A stretch of DNA of 63,616 bases, from assembly GCF_001586785.1 (NCBI RefSeq), contig NZ_LUFH02000021.1, forward strand, positions 1 through 63,616, read 5' to 3'. Position 1 is the stretch's first letter. Every line of letters begins with the position of its first letter. Under the pieces are notes generated by a model, which was not told the DNA's origin, made no database searches, and saw only the letters and a program-made list of their open reading frames with translations. The translations under genes and the position numbers were made by a program. The stretch comes from Sphaerospermopsis aphanizomenoides BCCUSP55. Lineage in GTDB: Bacteria; Cyanobacteriota; Cyanobacteriia; Cyanobacteriales; Nostocaceae. Below are positions 49,176 to 57,638 of this stretch, piece after piece.

Positions 49176-49704
49176 AAACTATCACTTCCTGATTTATACC
49201 TAATTGAGCAACTAATTTAGGTTCATCCCCAGAATTATTATATACTGTCCAAGTATCACACAAAGGCAAATAAAGGTCAGTTATGTTTCTGCGTCCACGT
49301 TCATAGCGTCTACGAATCACATCTTCAGGTATATTATGACCTCCACTGGCTACCCGTCTCTTTACCCTCGCTATTGCTAATTCTGGAGTTTCTAACCAAA
49401 AATACATTAAATTAATTATATAACTCTGTTCTTTACATTCCCTAATAAAACGCGCAAAATTACGAGCAGATAAAGTTGTTTCAAAAGCAAAATTAGTCTT
49501 GTTATTAACCAAAAATTCTAATCTTTGTAACATTAATCTTCCTGCTTCAATCGCCACATTGTCAGGATTAAAAGGAGAAAGTGCGGCTGCTATTTGATCA
49601 GCATTTACATATTCAAATACTTCTAAAAAATATGGGAGAATTTGCAAAGCAACCGTAGTTTTTCCAGAACCGTTTGCACCGCCGATAATGTACAGATGAG
49701 GCAT
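49138..49704 (-). CDS. Zeta-toxin family P-loop kinase
   Basis: The 188-residue protein has IIGGANGSGKTTVALQ (Walker A), NADQIAAALSPFNPDNVAIEAGRLML (substrate-binding Asp and helix), FAFETTLSARNFARFI and IARVKRRVASGGHNIPEDVIRRRYERG, the words of the zeta-toxin/PezT kinase family. Zeta toxins phosphorylate UDP-N-acetylglucosamine and block cell-wall synthesis; shorter members such as this may have other targets. The gene is intact and is followed by an overlapping small partner gene. Confidence 0.85.
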   Translation of the reverse strand: MPHLYIIGGANGSGKTTVALQILPYFLEVFEYVNADQIAAALSPFNPDNVAIEAGRLMLQRLEFLVNNKTNFAFETTLSARNFARFIRECKEQSYIINLMYFWLETPELAIARVKRRVASGGHNIPEDVIRRRYERGRRNITDLYLPLCDTWTVYNNSGDEPKLVAQLGINQEVIVYEHRIWNQITAT

Positions 49705-49742
49705 GATGATAATGGTAAATCGGTGATTAATGACTTATTTTT

Positions 49743-50477
49743 CTATATTTCCACCACCTGAATTTCATCAAGTTGATGAATCACCACATCTGCACCTTGA
49801 ACATTACTAGAATTACCATTCCAAGTAATACCAATACAACCTGCGGCTTTAGCATCACGCGCCATTTGCATATCACCAACGGAATCGCCTACCATTAAAG
49901 TAGTTCTGGGTTCTACACCTAAAGCTTGACAAGCTTGTAAGAATAAAATGGGATCTGGTTTACTTGGCCCTTCATCAACTCCCATTTCTAGCTGGAGGTA
50001 GTCTCTTAACTGATGAGTGATGACAAATTTCTGCACATCTCCAGTTGTTGCGGCTGAGAGAATACCGAGTTTTAACCCTGCTGATGATAGTAATTTTAAA
50101 ACTTCTAAGCTACCAGGAAAAAGAGGTGAGGGAGTTTTACCAACGTATTGTTCAGCTTCAGCTAATGCTTGACGGGCGATTTTTAAAGACTCAAACCATC
50201 CTCTCCCAGTTTCGGCTATATAAGCAGCTGTAGCTGTTTCGGTTTCTCTGCGACTAGCTACAGCTATTAAACCGGCTGGATCTAGGCGATCGCCATTAAT
50301 ACCAAAAGCCATTAACAATGGTTCACCAATACCGGGAATTTGCGCGTCTATAATTCTCGCCCCTTTTTGTCCGAGCGATCGCAAATAGGACTCTGAATCT
50401 TCTAATGTCCCATTTTTGTCAAATAAAATCGCCTGAATATCAGGAAAGGTCTTGTTTCTACATTTAATAGTAGCCAT
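49743..50477 (-). CDS. HAD superfamily hydrolase with altered motif I
   Basis: The 244-residue protein has the HAD layout: motif I ILFDKNGTLEDS at the N-terminus, a helical cap, motif II ILSAATT, motif III Lys in GPSKPDP, and motif IV MVGDSVGDMQMA. It resembles phosphoglycolate phosphatase-like enzymes. The second Asp of motif I (DxD), the general acid/base, is Asn here (D-K-N). Such a change weakens phosphatase chemistry in tested relatives, so the activity may differ. The substrate is unknown. It stands 38 bp upstream of the toxin gene on the same strand. Confidence 0.82.
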   Translation of the reverse strand: MATIKCRNKTFPDIQAILFDKNGTLEDSESYLRSLGQKGARIIDAQIPGIGEPLLMAFGINGDRLDPAGLIAVASRRETETATAAYIAETGRGWFESLKIARQALAEAEQYVGKTPSPLFPGSLEVLKLLSSAGLKLGILSAATTGDVQKFVITHQLRDYLQLEMGVDEGPSKPDPILFLQACQALGVEPRTTLMVGDSVGDMQMARDAKAAGCIGITWNGNSSNVQGADVVIHQLDEIQVVEI

Positions 50478-50484
50478 ATTAGAA

Positions 50485-50529
<45 letters not shown>

Positions 50530-50574
50530 AATTTTTTTCTCTCCCTACACCCTATTAGCAAATTCAACTAGCAT

Positions 50575-50598
50575 AAAAAAAGAGGGAAAATTCCCTCT
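50575..50598 (-). terminator. rpsA terminator
   Basis: Perfect stem AGAGGGAAA/TTTCCCTCT (50581-50598, read as an inverted repeat) followed on the minus strand by TTTTTT, 43 bp past the rpsA stop codon. Confidence 0.85.
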
Positions 50599-50640
50599 TG
50601 ATCAAATACTTTGTTGTAGATAATTACAACTACAGATATA

Positions 50641-51720
50641 TTAATCTTCAACGGCTGCTGGTATTTCTTCTTCAACTTCAGTTGCTGGGGGAATTTGTTC
50701 TTCAGCTACAGCTTCTACAGCTTCCACAGTTTCCATAGCTTCTACAGCTTCTACAGCTTCCACAGGTGCAGCAGCTTCTACAGCTTCTACAGCTTCCACA
50801 GGTGCAGCAGCAATACCTTGCTGTTTAGCTAACATTTGTTCCCTATACTTAGCTGCCATTTCTTCGGCCTTATCGTAGACCAAATCGCGGTTCTTAATCA
50901 TGTCACCGGGTTCGGGTTCTAGCTGCTTGGTAGACAGAGAAATCCGACCTCTTTCTGCATCCAAGTCAATGATCATCACTTTCACTTCATCATTGACATT
51001 GAACACGCTGTGAGGTGTGTCAATATGCTCGTGGGAAATCTCAGAAATGTGGAGTAGTCCGCTCACACCACCGATGTCAATAAATGCACCGTAGGGTTTG
51101 ATCCCACGAACTGTACCAATTACCACTTCGCCAACTTCCAAACGGTTCATCTTCCGCTCAACCAGCGCCCGACGATGGGAAAGAACCAAGCGGTTACGCT
51201 CTTCGTCTACTTCTAGGAATTTTAAGGGCAGTTCTTCTCCTACTAATTCTTCTTTTGGTTTGCGGGTACTAATGTGGGAGCCGGGGATAAAGCCACGTAG
51301 TCCCTCAATTCTTACCAATGCGCCACCACGATTAGTAGCAAACACACCAGAACGGACAGTAGCATCTTCTGCTTGTAACTGCCGTACTCTTTCCCATGCC
51401 CTCATGTATTCAATACGACGAATGGAAAGGGTTAACTGACCATCTTCGTTTTCATCAGTGAGGATGAAAAATTCCCGTGTTTCGTTTGATTGTAAGACTT
51501 CTTCCGGGGCATCGACCCGGTTAATAGACATTTCCTGTATAGGTATGTATGCTGCTGTTTTAGCACCAATGTCAATCAGAGCGCCGCGCGGCTCTATACT
51601 AAACACTGTACCTGGTACAATATCACCAGGGCTGAAGTGATAATCGTACTTATCAAGTAGAGCAGCGAAATCTTCGTGAGTAAATCCAATTTCTGTAGCG
51701 GTTAAATTCTGATTGACCAT
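50641..51720 (-). CDS. rpsA: 30S ribosomal protein S1
   Basis: S1 helps mRNA bind the 30S subunit. The 359-residue chain has three S1 domains: PGDIVPGTVFSIEPRGALIDIGAKTAAYIP, a less conserved second one (VRSGVFATNRGGALVRIEGLRGFIPGSHIS), and the best conserved third (GEVVIGTVRGIKPYGAFIDIGGVSGLLHISEIS). Three domains rather than six is usual in cyanobacteria. The C-terminal 55 residues are an acidic, Val/Glu/Ala repeat (VEAVEA units) not part of the fold. A hairpin CCTAGC/GCTAGG lies 100 bp upstream in the leader (51821-51840). Confidence 0.96.
   Translation of the reverse strand: MVNQNLTATEIGFTHEDFAALLDKYDYHFSPGDIVPGTVFSIEPRGALIDIGAKTAAYIPIQEMSINRVDAPEEVLQSNETREFFILTDENEDGQLTLSIRRIEYMRAWERVRQLQAEDATVRSGVFATNRGGALVRIEGLRGFIPGSHISTRKPKEELVGEELPLKFLEVDEERNRLVLSHRRALVERKMNRLEVGEVVIGTVRGIKPYGAFIDIGGVSGLLHISEISHEHIDTPHSVFNVNDEVKVMIIDLDAERGRISLSTKQLEPEPGDMIKNRDLVYDKAEEMAAKYREQMLAKQQGIAAAPVEAVEAVEAAAPVEAVEAVEAMETVEAVEAVAEEQIPPATEVEEEIPAAVED
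50690..50815. repeat. Coding repeat in the rpsA C-terminus
   Basis: The DNA is built of CTTCTACAG and CTTCCACAG nonamers, with a longer duplication that repeats a 42-base block containing CAGGTGCAGCAG twice (about 50760-50813). The protein reads AAPVEAVEAVEA twice followed by VEAVEA variants. Repeat number is likely to vary between strains. Confidence 0.75.
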
Positions 51721-52085
51721 GCTGATTTGTTCCTGGTTCTAGTCTCCGTAAGTTTTTGTCACAATTATTGATGTATATGCGAGGGCTTTTAAATAAGTCT
51801 ACACTTACATCTTTGTTAATCCTAGCGCAGAAGAGCTAGGTTCACACATATTATCTTCCAGATAGGATATTATATCACACACCAAAAATTTTTTCACTTG
51901 TTGTCTTTTGCTTCCGCATAAATTTTAGCAATAAAGATTCACAATATTATCCGTTGCCGCCTATTTAGGTAGCAACGGATATAATTTTGAAGTTTTTTTT
52001 ACAAGTCTGGTAATTAGAATCTGACTTGAAAAATTGCTAAGTGGTGAATATTGAGAAAAAATGCCAGTTTTTAGTTTTTAACTGC
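51721..52085. other. rpsA leader / psbT trailer region with hairpins
   Basis: Besides the rpsA leader hairpin at 51821-51840 there is a perfect 10-bp stem, TATCCGTTGC/GCAACGGATA (51948-51981). It lies 105 bp past the psbT stop and may end the psbB-psbT transcript, though on that strand no T run follows. No gene is seen. Confidence 0.5.
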
Positions 52086-52193
52086 TTAATCTTTCTCTTT
52101 TCTCTCAAAGCGGGGAGGTTCGCGAAATGCGATCGCAAAAAAGAGAACACCTATTGCCAAGGTCAAAATTAAAATGTATGCAACGCTTTCCAT
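52086..52193 (-). CDS. psbT: Photosystem II protein PsbT
   Basis: A 35-residue membrane peptide, MESVAYILILTLAIGVLFF followed by AIAFREPPRFERKEKD. The single transmembrane helix followed by FREPPR is diagnostic of PsbT, which sits at the PSII dimer interface near D1 and helps assembly and repair. It lies 106 bp downstream of psbB on the same strand, the usual position, and is almost certainly cotranscribed with it. The GATCGC within it is part of a HIP1-like site. Confidence 0.97.
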   Translation of the reverse strand: MESVAYILILTLAIGVLFFAIAFREPPRFERKEKD

Positions 52194-52299
52194 ATTAGGA
52201 GTTCCTGCCTATCCAGCCAGTAATCTTAGTTTACCAAGCCTGGGAAAAAGTATGAAGTAATAAAATTTCATAATTTCATACTTCATACTTGATCCTAGT

Positions 52300-53829
52300 T
52301 TAAGCTTCCTTACGAACACGAGTGGTCTTGTCACCAACTTTCTGGAACAGACCCCATTCTACTTGTTCTTCTAGATCCGCTTCCACACCAGCAAATACGT
52401 CTCTGTAGATTGTCCGAGAACCGTGCCAGAGGTGTCCGAAGAAGAACAGCAGCGCAAAGACAGCGTGACCAAAGGTAAACCAACCTCTGGGAGATGTACG
52501 GAAGACACCATCAGAGTTCAAGGTTTCCCGGTCAAATTCAAATATCTCGCCACCTTGAGCCTTACGAGCGTATTTCTTCACATCAGCGGGATCTGTAAAG
52601 GTTTTACCATTCAAATCGCCACCGTAGAAGCTAACAGTAACGCCTGTTTGCTCAAAGCTGTACTTAGATTCAGCCCGACGGAAAGGAATGTCAGCGCGGA
52701 CAACTCCATCTTTATCGGTCAAAATTACTGGGAAGGTTTCAAAGAAGTTAGGCAGACGACGTACAGTTAACTCACGTCCTTCTGCATCTGTGAAGACTGC
52801 GTGACCTTGCCAAGATTGGGCAATACCATCACCCTTAACCATTGGCCCTGTACGGAATAGACCGCCTTTTGCTGGGCTGTTACCTACGTAATCGTAGAAA
52901 GCCAATTTTTCGGGAATTTGTGACCAAGCTTCAGCAAGGCTTGCACCTTGGGCAACGTTGGTTTGCACACGGCGCTCAATTTCTTGACGGAAGTAGCCTT
53001 GATCCCACTGATAGCGGGTAGGTCCAAACAGTTCAATGGGGGTAGCGGCGTTACCGTACCACATAGTTCCAGCTACGACGAAAGCAGCGAAGAACACAGC
53101 CGCGATACTGCTGGAAAGTACGGTTTCAATGTTACCCATCCGTAGGGCTTTGTACAGCCTTTCGGGGGGTCTAACTGTGAGGTGGAATAAACCAGCGATA
53201 ATACCAACTACACCAGCTGCAATGTGGTGAGCGACGATGCCACCAGGGTTGTAGGGGTTAAAGCCCGCAGGACCCCATTCTGGTGATACTGGCTGAATGC
53301 TGCCAGTGATACCGTAGGCATCGGAAACCCACATCCCCGGACCAAATAGTCCTGTGAGGTGGAAAGCACCGAAGCCAAAGCAAAGTAATCCAGATAAGAA
53401 TAAGTGGATGCCAAACATTTTTGGCAAGTCTAATGCAGGTTCGCCTGTACGGGGATCTCTGAACAGTTCCAAATCCCAGTAAACCCAGTGCCAAACCGCT
53501 GCTAGGAATAACAAACCAGAAAGAACGATGTGAGCAGCAGCAACTCCTTCAAATGACCAGAAGCCAGGATCTACTGCTGTGCCACCAGTAACGCTCCAAC
53601 CGCCCCAGGATTCGGTTACGCCTAGACGTGACATAAAGGGAAGTACGAACATCCCTTGTCTCCACATGGGGTTGAGGACTGGATCACTAGGATCATAAAC
53701 AGCTAGTTCGTACAATGCCATTGAACCAGCCCAGCCAGCAACTAAGGCTGTATGCATTAGGTGTACAGAAATCAGTCGGCCTGGATCGTTCAGAACAACT
53801 GTATGTACTCGGTACCAGGGTAGTCCCAT
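52300..53829 (-). CDS. psbB: Photosystem II CP47 protein
   Basis: CP47 is the 509-residue inner antenna on the D2 side of PSII. It begins [20 protein letters not shown], has six hydrophobic segments with paired His chlorophyll ligands ([49 protein letters not shown]), a large lumenal loop before the last helix ([29 protein letters not shown]), and ends near [25 protein letters not shown]. It heads the psbB-psbT unit. Confidence 0.98.
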   Translation of the reverse strand: MGLPWYRVHTVVLNDPGRLISVHLMHTALVAGWAGSMALYELAVYDPSDPVLNPMWRQGMFVLPFMSRLGVTESWGGWSVTGGTAVDPGFWSFEGVAAAHIVLSGLLFLAAVWHWVYWDLELFRDPRTGEPALDLPKMFGIHLFLSGLLCFGFGAFHLTGLFGPGMWVSDAYGITGSIQPVSPEWGPAGFNPYNPGGIVAHHIAAGVVGIIAGLFHLTVRPPERLYKALRMGNIETVLSSSIAAVFFAAFVVAGTMWYGNAATPIELFGPTRYQWDQGYFRQEIERRVQTNVAQGASLAEAWSQIPEKLAFYDYVGNSPAKGGLFRTGPMVKGDGIAQSWQGHAVFTDAEGRELTVRRLPNFFETFPVILTDKDGVVRADIPFRRAESKYSFEQTGVTVSFYGGDLNGKTFTDPADVKKYARKAQGGEIFEFDRETLNSDGVFRTSPRGWFTFGHAVFALLFFFGHLWHGSRTIYRDVFAGVEADLEEQVEWGLFQKVGDKTTRVRKEA

Positions 53830-54804
53830 CGACTACAATCCTCCTAGATGAGTTAGTTTACAAAGCAATTTTCTTACTGAGGTTCTCAGAAACGGAAGCC
53901 GTAACTTGGAGAACTCTCTGAGTTTTTTGTTATTGCCAGTCTTGAGTTTTACCACAGATGAGCCTGTGGTTTAGCTGTGCCTATCCGCTGAAATGGCTGT
54001 ATTCCGTGGAGTTGTTAACTTTTGGGAAGTTGCTGTTTGAGCGGTTATGGCATTCGCCAAGCAAAAATGAGAATATTTTAAAAAGTGTAACTATTGATGG
54101 AACGCTTTGCAAGCTTCTAAATAAATGGGATTACCTAGTTTGTGGCTAAAATATCCCTATCAATCCCCAAAATGCTGCTGATTATCATCTGACGCATCTG
54201 TCATGTTGATGTTTGTTTAATTCCATAATGTTGGGGATAAAAGCGTAGTGTTATTTGACCTGGCGATCGCTTGTTGAAGAATTACAGATTTGATTTTAAA
54301 TGAGATTTATACACAATAATTCTGGTAGTTGGTGATGAATAGACGCAAAAACCTGTAATTCAATACACAGTTAAATGTGTATACTTAAAATCAATTATGA
54401 TACATTGACTTTGACCCAGAAGTTTTCTTAATATCGTTATGTTTGAACATAAATAATGGGAATCATAAATTGAAGCAGTAGTATGAGCCAATGAAGAAAA
54501 AATTACCATGAAGATATTTGTTAATGAAACTCACATTTACAGAAGCTACATGGCAAGATTATTTGTGGTTTCAAGAGACTCAGGACTTACGCAAAATATC
54601 TCTCAAACCCTATTTCCTTCGTGTTCTTCGTGTCTATCCCTACGGGACACTACGGCGAACGTGGTTAAATATTCTTCTGTAACTTGTAGATAAATTTTAC
54701 GACAAGTCCAGATTAATCCAGACTTTACAATCTTTGACTTTAAAAATAAATAATAACCAGAACACATATATTAAAATAATTAACTGCTGATTTTAGAAAA
54801 ATTA
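53830..54804. other. Long gene-free region upstream of psbB and the ABC binding-protein gene
   Basis: About 975 bp between divergent genes. The psbB-proximal part should hold its promoter and leader. A degenerate copy of the AGGACTTACGC element occupies 54582-54709. A short frame near 53958 and another at 54508 have no features of real genes. No small RNA or other gene can be supported. Confidence 0.55.
54582..54709. mobile_element. Degenerate AGGACTTACGC MITE copy
   Basis: The left end AGGACTTACGCAAAA (54582-54596) matches the copies at 32656 and 63383. The right end reads TTTTACGACAAGTCC, a diverged form of TTTTGCGTAAGTCC. The interior (CTTCGTGTTCTTCGTGTC, CCCTACGGGACACTACGGCG) differs from both other copies, so only the ends are shared. 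Confidence 0.45.
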
Positions 54805-56466
54805 ATGGTCATAACTGGGTTTTTCAGGTCTATGAGACGGTGGGGTAAGGTAACACAATTCCTATCATTGTTCTCTCTATGTTTATTGTTGGCTGTTAGC
54901 TGTACTCCCAGTCCACAACCCACTACACCACCTACTCCTGGTGCTGTCAATACTCCTGCTGGCGATGGAAGGATTACTATAGGGACAACAGCAAAGCCAA
55001 GAACCCTTGATCCGGCTGATGCTTATGAATTAGCAGCCTTGGGTTTAGTGTTTAATATGAGCGATCGCCTATATACTTACGAACCAGGCAGTACAGAAAT
55101 TAAACCCCAACTGGCTACAGCTTTACCTAAAGTGAGTGCAGATGGGTTAACATACACTATTCCTTTGCGCCAAGGGGTAGTGTTTCACGATGGAACTCCT
55201 TTTAACGCTAAAGCAATGGAATTTAGCATTCAACGCTTTATCGAAAATAAAGGTAAACCATCTTTCCTACTTTCCGATACCGTAGCTTCAGTGAAAGCCA
55301 CAGGGGACTATGAATTAACAATTAAGTTGAAAAAACCCTTTGCTGCTTTTCCCTCACTGTTGGCATTTTCTGGAGTGTGTCCAGTTTCACCTAAAGCATA
55401 TCAACTTGGTGCTGGAAAATTCCAACCTAATATCTTTGTCGGGACTGGGCCTTATAAATTAGCTCAGTATGGTGCAGATTCGCTCAAGTTTGATGTTTTT
55501 GATCAATATTGGGGAGAAAAACCAGCTAATAAAGGTATTAATCTTCAAATTCAAACTAGTCCCGTGAATTTATTTAATGCTTTTCGGACTGGTGCGGTAG
55601 ATGTAGCTTATCTTTCCCTACAACCAGACCAAATTCGCAGTTTAGAAGCAGGTGCGAAAAAAGGAGATTGGCAAGCTATAACTGCTCAAGGTAGTGTAGT
55701 TAGTTATATGGTGTTAAACCGGAATCAGAAACCTTTAGATAAACCAGAAGTGAGAAGTGCGATCGCATCACTAATAGATCGTCCATTATTAAATGAGCGA
55801 GTTTTATTTAGTCAAGCTGATCCGCTTTACAGCATGATTCCTACTACCTTTAATGTTTCCCAACCATTATTTAAAGATAAATATGGGGATGGTAAGTTTG
55901 AAGAAGCGAAAAAATTCTTAACTACTGCTGGTTTTTCTAAAACAAATCCTGCCACAATTCAAGTTTGGTATCCTGCTAGTTCACCTACCCGCAGTTTAGC
56001 AGCACAAACCTTAAAATCTTTAGCTGATACTAAAATGGATGGGATATTACAACTAGAAGTAAAAACAGTAGAAGGTGCTACATTCTTTAAAGAAATTTCC
56101 AAAGGTTCATATCCCATAGCTTTACTAGATTGGTATCCAGATTTTCTAGACCCAGATAATTACGTCCAACCATTTTTAGACTGTCCAAAAGGTTCAGATG
56201 CTAAAGGATGTGAAGAAGGCGGAAGTCAAACTCAGGGTTCTTTTTACTATAGTGAAACAATGAATAAACTCATTGCCCAACAACGTCAAGAACAAAATCC
56301 AGAAGCTAGAAAAAAAATCTTTGCTGACATTCAAAACCTAGTGGTCAAAGATGTTCCCTACGTTCCCCTATGGCAAAACAAAGATTATGTATTTGCCCAA
56401 AAAGGTGTAACTGATGTCAAACTTGATCCTACTCAAAACTTGATTTACAAAACAATTAAAAAGTAA
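54805..56466 (+). CDS. ABC transporter substrate-binding lipoprotein (family 5)
   Basis: The 553-residue protein has a lipoprotein signal (LSLFSLCLLLAVSC) and a Pro/Thr linker, followed by the peptide/nickel-binding (SBP_bac_5) fold: RTLDPADAYELAALGLVFNMSDRLYTYEPG, LRQGVVFHDGTPFNAKAMEFSIQRF, VGTGPYKLAQYG and WYPDFLDPDNYVQPFLDC. Relatives bind oligopeptides, dipeptides, nickel or glutathione. The permease gene follows at 142 bp across repeats. An ATG at 54832 is an alternative start. Substrate unknown. Confidence 0.9.
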   Translation: MVITGFFRSMRRWGKVTQFLSLFSLCLLLAVSCTPSPQPTTPPTPGAVNTPAGDGRITIGTTAKPRTLDPADAYELAALGLVFNMSDRLYTYEPGSTEIKPQLATALPKVSADGLTYTIPLRQGVVFHDGTPFNAKAMEFSIQRFIENKGKPSFLLSDTVASVKATGDYELTIKLKKPFAAFPSLLAFSGVCPVSPKAYQLGAGKFQPNIFVGTGPYKLAQYGADSLKFDVFDQYWGEKPANKGINLQIQTSPVNLFNAFRTGAVDVAYLSLQPDQIRSLEAGAKKGDWQAITAQGSVVSYMVLNRNQKPLDKPEVRSAIASLIDRPLLNERVLFSQADPLYSMIPTTFNVSQPLFKDKYGDGKFEEAKKFLTTAGFSKTNPATIQVWYPASSPTRSLAAQTLKSLADTKMDGILQLEVKTVEGATFFKEISKGSYPIALLDWYPDFLDPDNYVQPFLDCPKGSDAKGCEEGGSQTQGSFYYSETMNKLIAQQRQEQNPEARKKIFADIQNLVVKDVPYVPLWQNKDYVFAQKGVTDVKLDPTQNLIYKTIKK

Positions 56467-56528
56467 TTATTGGTCATTAGTCATTGGTCATTAGTTATTA
56501 GTTATTAGTGATATTTATCCTGACTTCT

Positions 56529-56600
56529 GACTCCTGACTCCTGTACGGGCGAACGGCCGTTCGCCCCTACTGACTCCTGAACTCCTGAACTCCTGAACTC
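56529..56600. repeat. CTCCTGA repeats flanking a 20-bp perfect palindrome
   Basis: Heptamer and octamer repeats of CTCCTGA/CTCCTGAA surround a palindrome at 56547-56566 whose left half is GGGCGAACGG. They separate the substrate-binding protein from its permease. The palindrome inserted in a repeat tract looks like a small mobile or REP-like sequence. Confidence 0.75.
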
Positions 56601-56608
56601 CTTCAAAT

Positions 56609-57634
56609 ATGTCCCGTTCCAAAGCTTTACAGTATTACATAGTTTCTCGGTTACTATTTGCGCCACTGCAACTATTAACTATTATCACCATTGTTTTTCT
56701 ATTATTGAGAGCAACACCAGGAGATCCAGCAGATGCAATTCTGGGTGGACGTGCGCCAGAAAGCGCCAAAGAAGAATTAAGAAAACAACTAGGTTTAGAT
56801 TTACCTATCTGGTTACAATACCTCAATTATTTAGGAAATATCCTGCGTTTTGATTTAGGTAGTTCCTTAACAAGTCGGGGACAAAATGTGTGGGAAATTA
56901 TTAGCCAACATTTTCCAGCCACAGCAGAGTTAGCCGTTTGTAGTATGTTGGTGGCCTTAATTGTGGGAATTTTAGTAGGTACACTTTCTGCTTCTCGTCC
57001 AGGGACATCCTTTGATATCGGTGGACGTTTATTTGGAATCATTACCTATGCACTCCCCATGTTTTGGGCGGGAATGTTATTACAATTAATCTTCTCAGTG
57101 CAACTGCGTTGGTTTCCCAATTCTAACCGTTTTCCCCCCAATCTTTCTGCACCTACACATATTACTGGTTTATATACAATTGATAGTTTATTAAGTGGTA
57201 ATTTCAGCCAATTTTTCACAGCGTTACATCATTTAGCTTTACCGAGTCTAACTTTAGGAATTTTGCTGAGTGGCATTTTTGAGCGTATTGTCAGAGTTAA
57301 CTTAAAACAAACATTAAAAGCTGATTATGTAGAAGCGGCTAGAGCGCGAGGAATTCCTGAAAATAAAATTTTAGTTTCCCATGCCTTGAAAAATGCCTTA
57401 ATTCCCGTAATTACGGTCTTAGGGTTAACATTTGCTTCCCTATTGGGTGGGGCAATTTTAACAGAGGTAACATTTTCCTGGCCTGGTTTAGCAAATAGAT
57501 TATATCAAGCTATTTCTGACCGGGATTATCCCACGGTGCAGGGAGTTTTGGTATTTTTTGGAGCGATCGTTGTGACTGCGAGTATTTTAATTGATATTCT
57601 TAATGCTTATGTAGATCCGCGAATTAGATATTAG
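56609..57634 (+). CDS. ABC transporter permease (DppB/OppB type)
   Basis: The 341-residue membrane protein has six hydrophobic segments, the N-terminal RLLFAPLQLLTIITIVFLLLRATPGDPA typical of DppB-type permeases, and the EAA loop EAARARGIPENKILVSHALKNALIPVI that contacts the ATPase. It works with the binding protein upstream. The second permease (DppC type) and the ATPases are not nearby: the next gene is convergent and only 4 bp away. They must be encoded elsewhere. Confidence 0.9.
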   Translation: MSRSKALQYYIVSRLLFAPLQLLTIITIVFLLLRATPGDPADAILGGRAPESAKEELRKQLGLDLPIWLQYLNYLGNILRFDLGSSLTSRGQNVWEIISQHFPATAELAVCSMLVALIVGILVGTLSASRPGTSFDIGGRLFGIITYALPMFWAGMLLQLIFSVQLRWFPNSNRFPPNLSAPTHITGLYTIDSLLSGNFSQFFTALHHLALPSLTLGILLSGIFERIVRVNLKQTLKADYVEAARARGIPENKILVSHALKNALIPVITVLGLTFASLLGGAILTEVTFSWPGLANRLYQAISDRDYPTVQGVLVFFGAIVVTASILIDILNAYVDPRIRY

Positions 57635-57638
57635 GTGC

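Noticed and set aside
53958-54149. 63-codon frame upstream of psbB
   Set aside because: It has no RBS and no recognisable domain, and lies where the psbB leader is expected.
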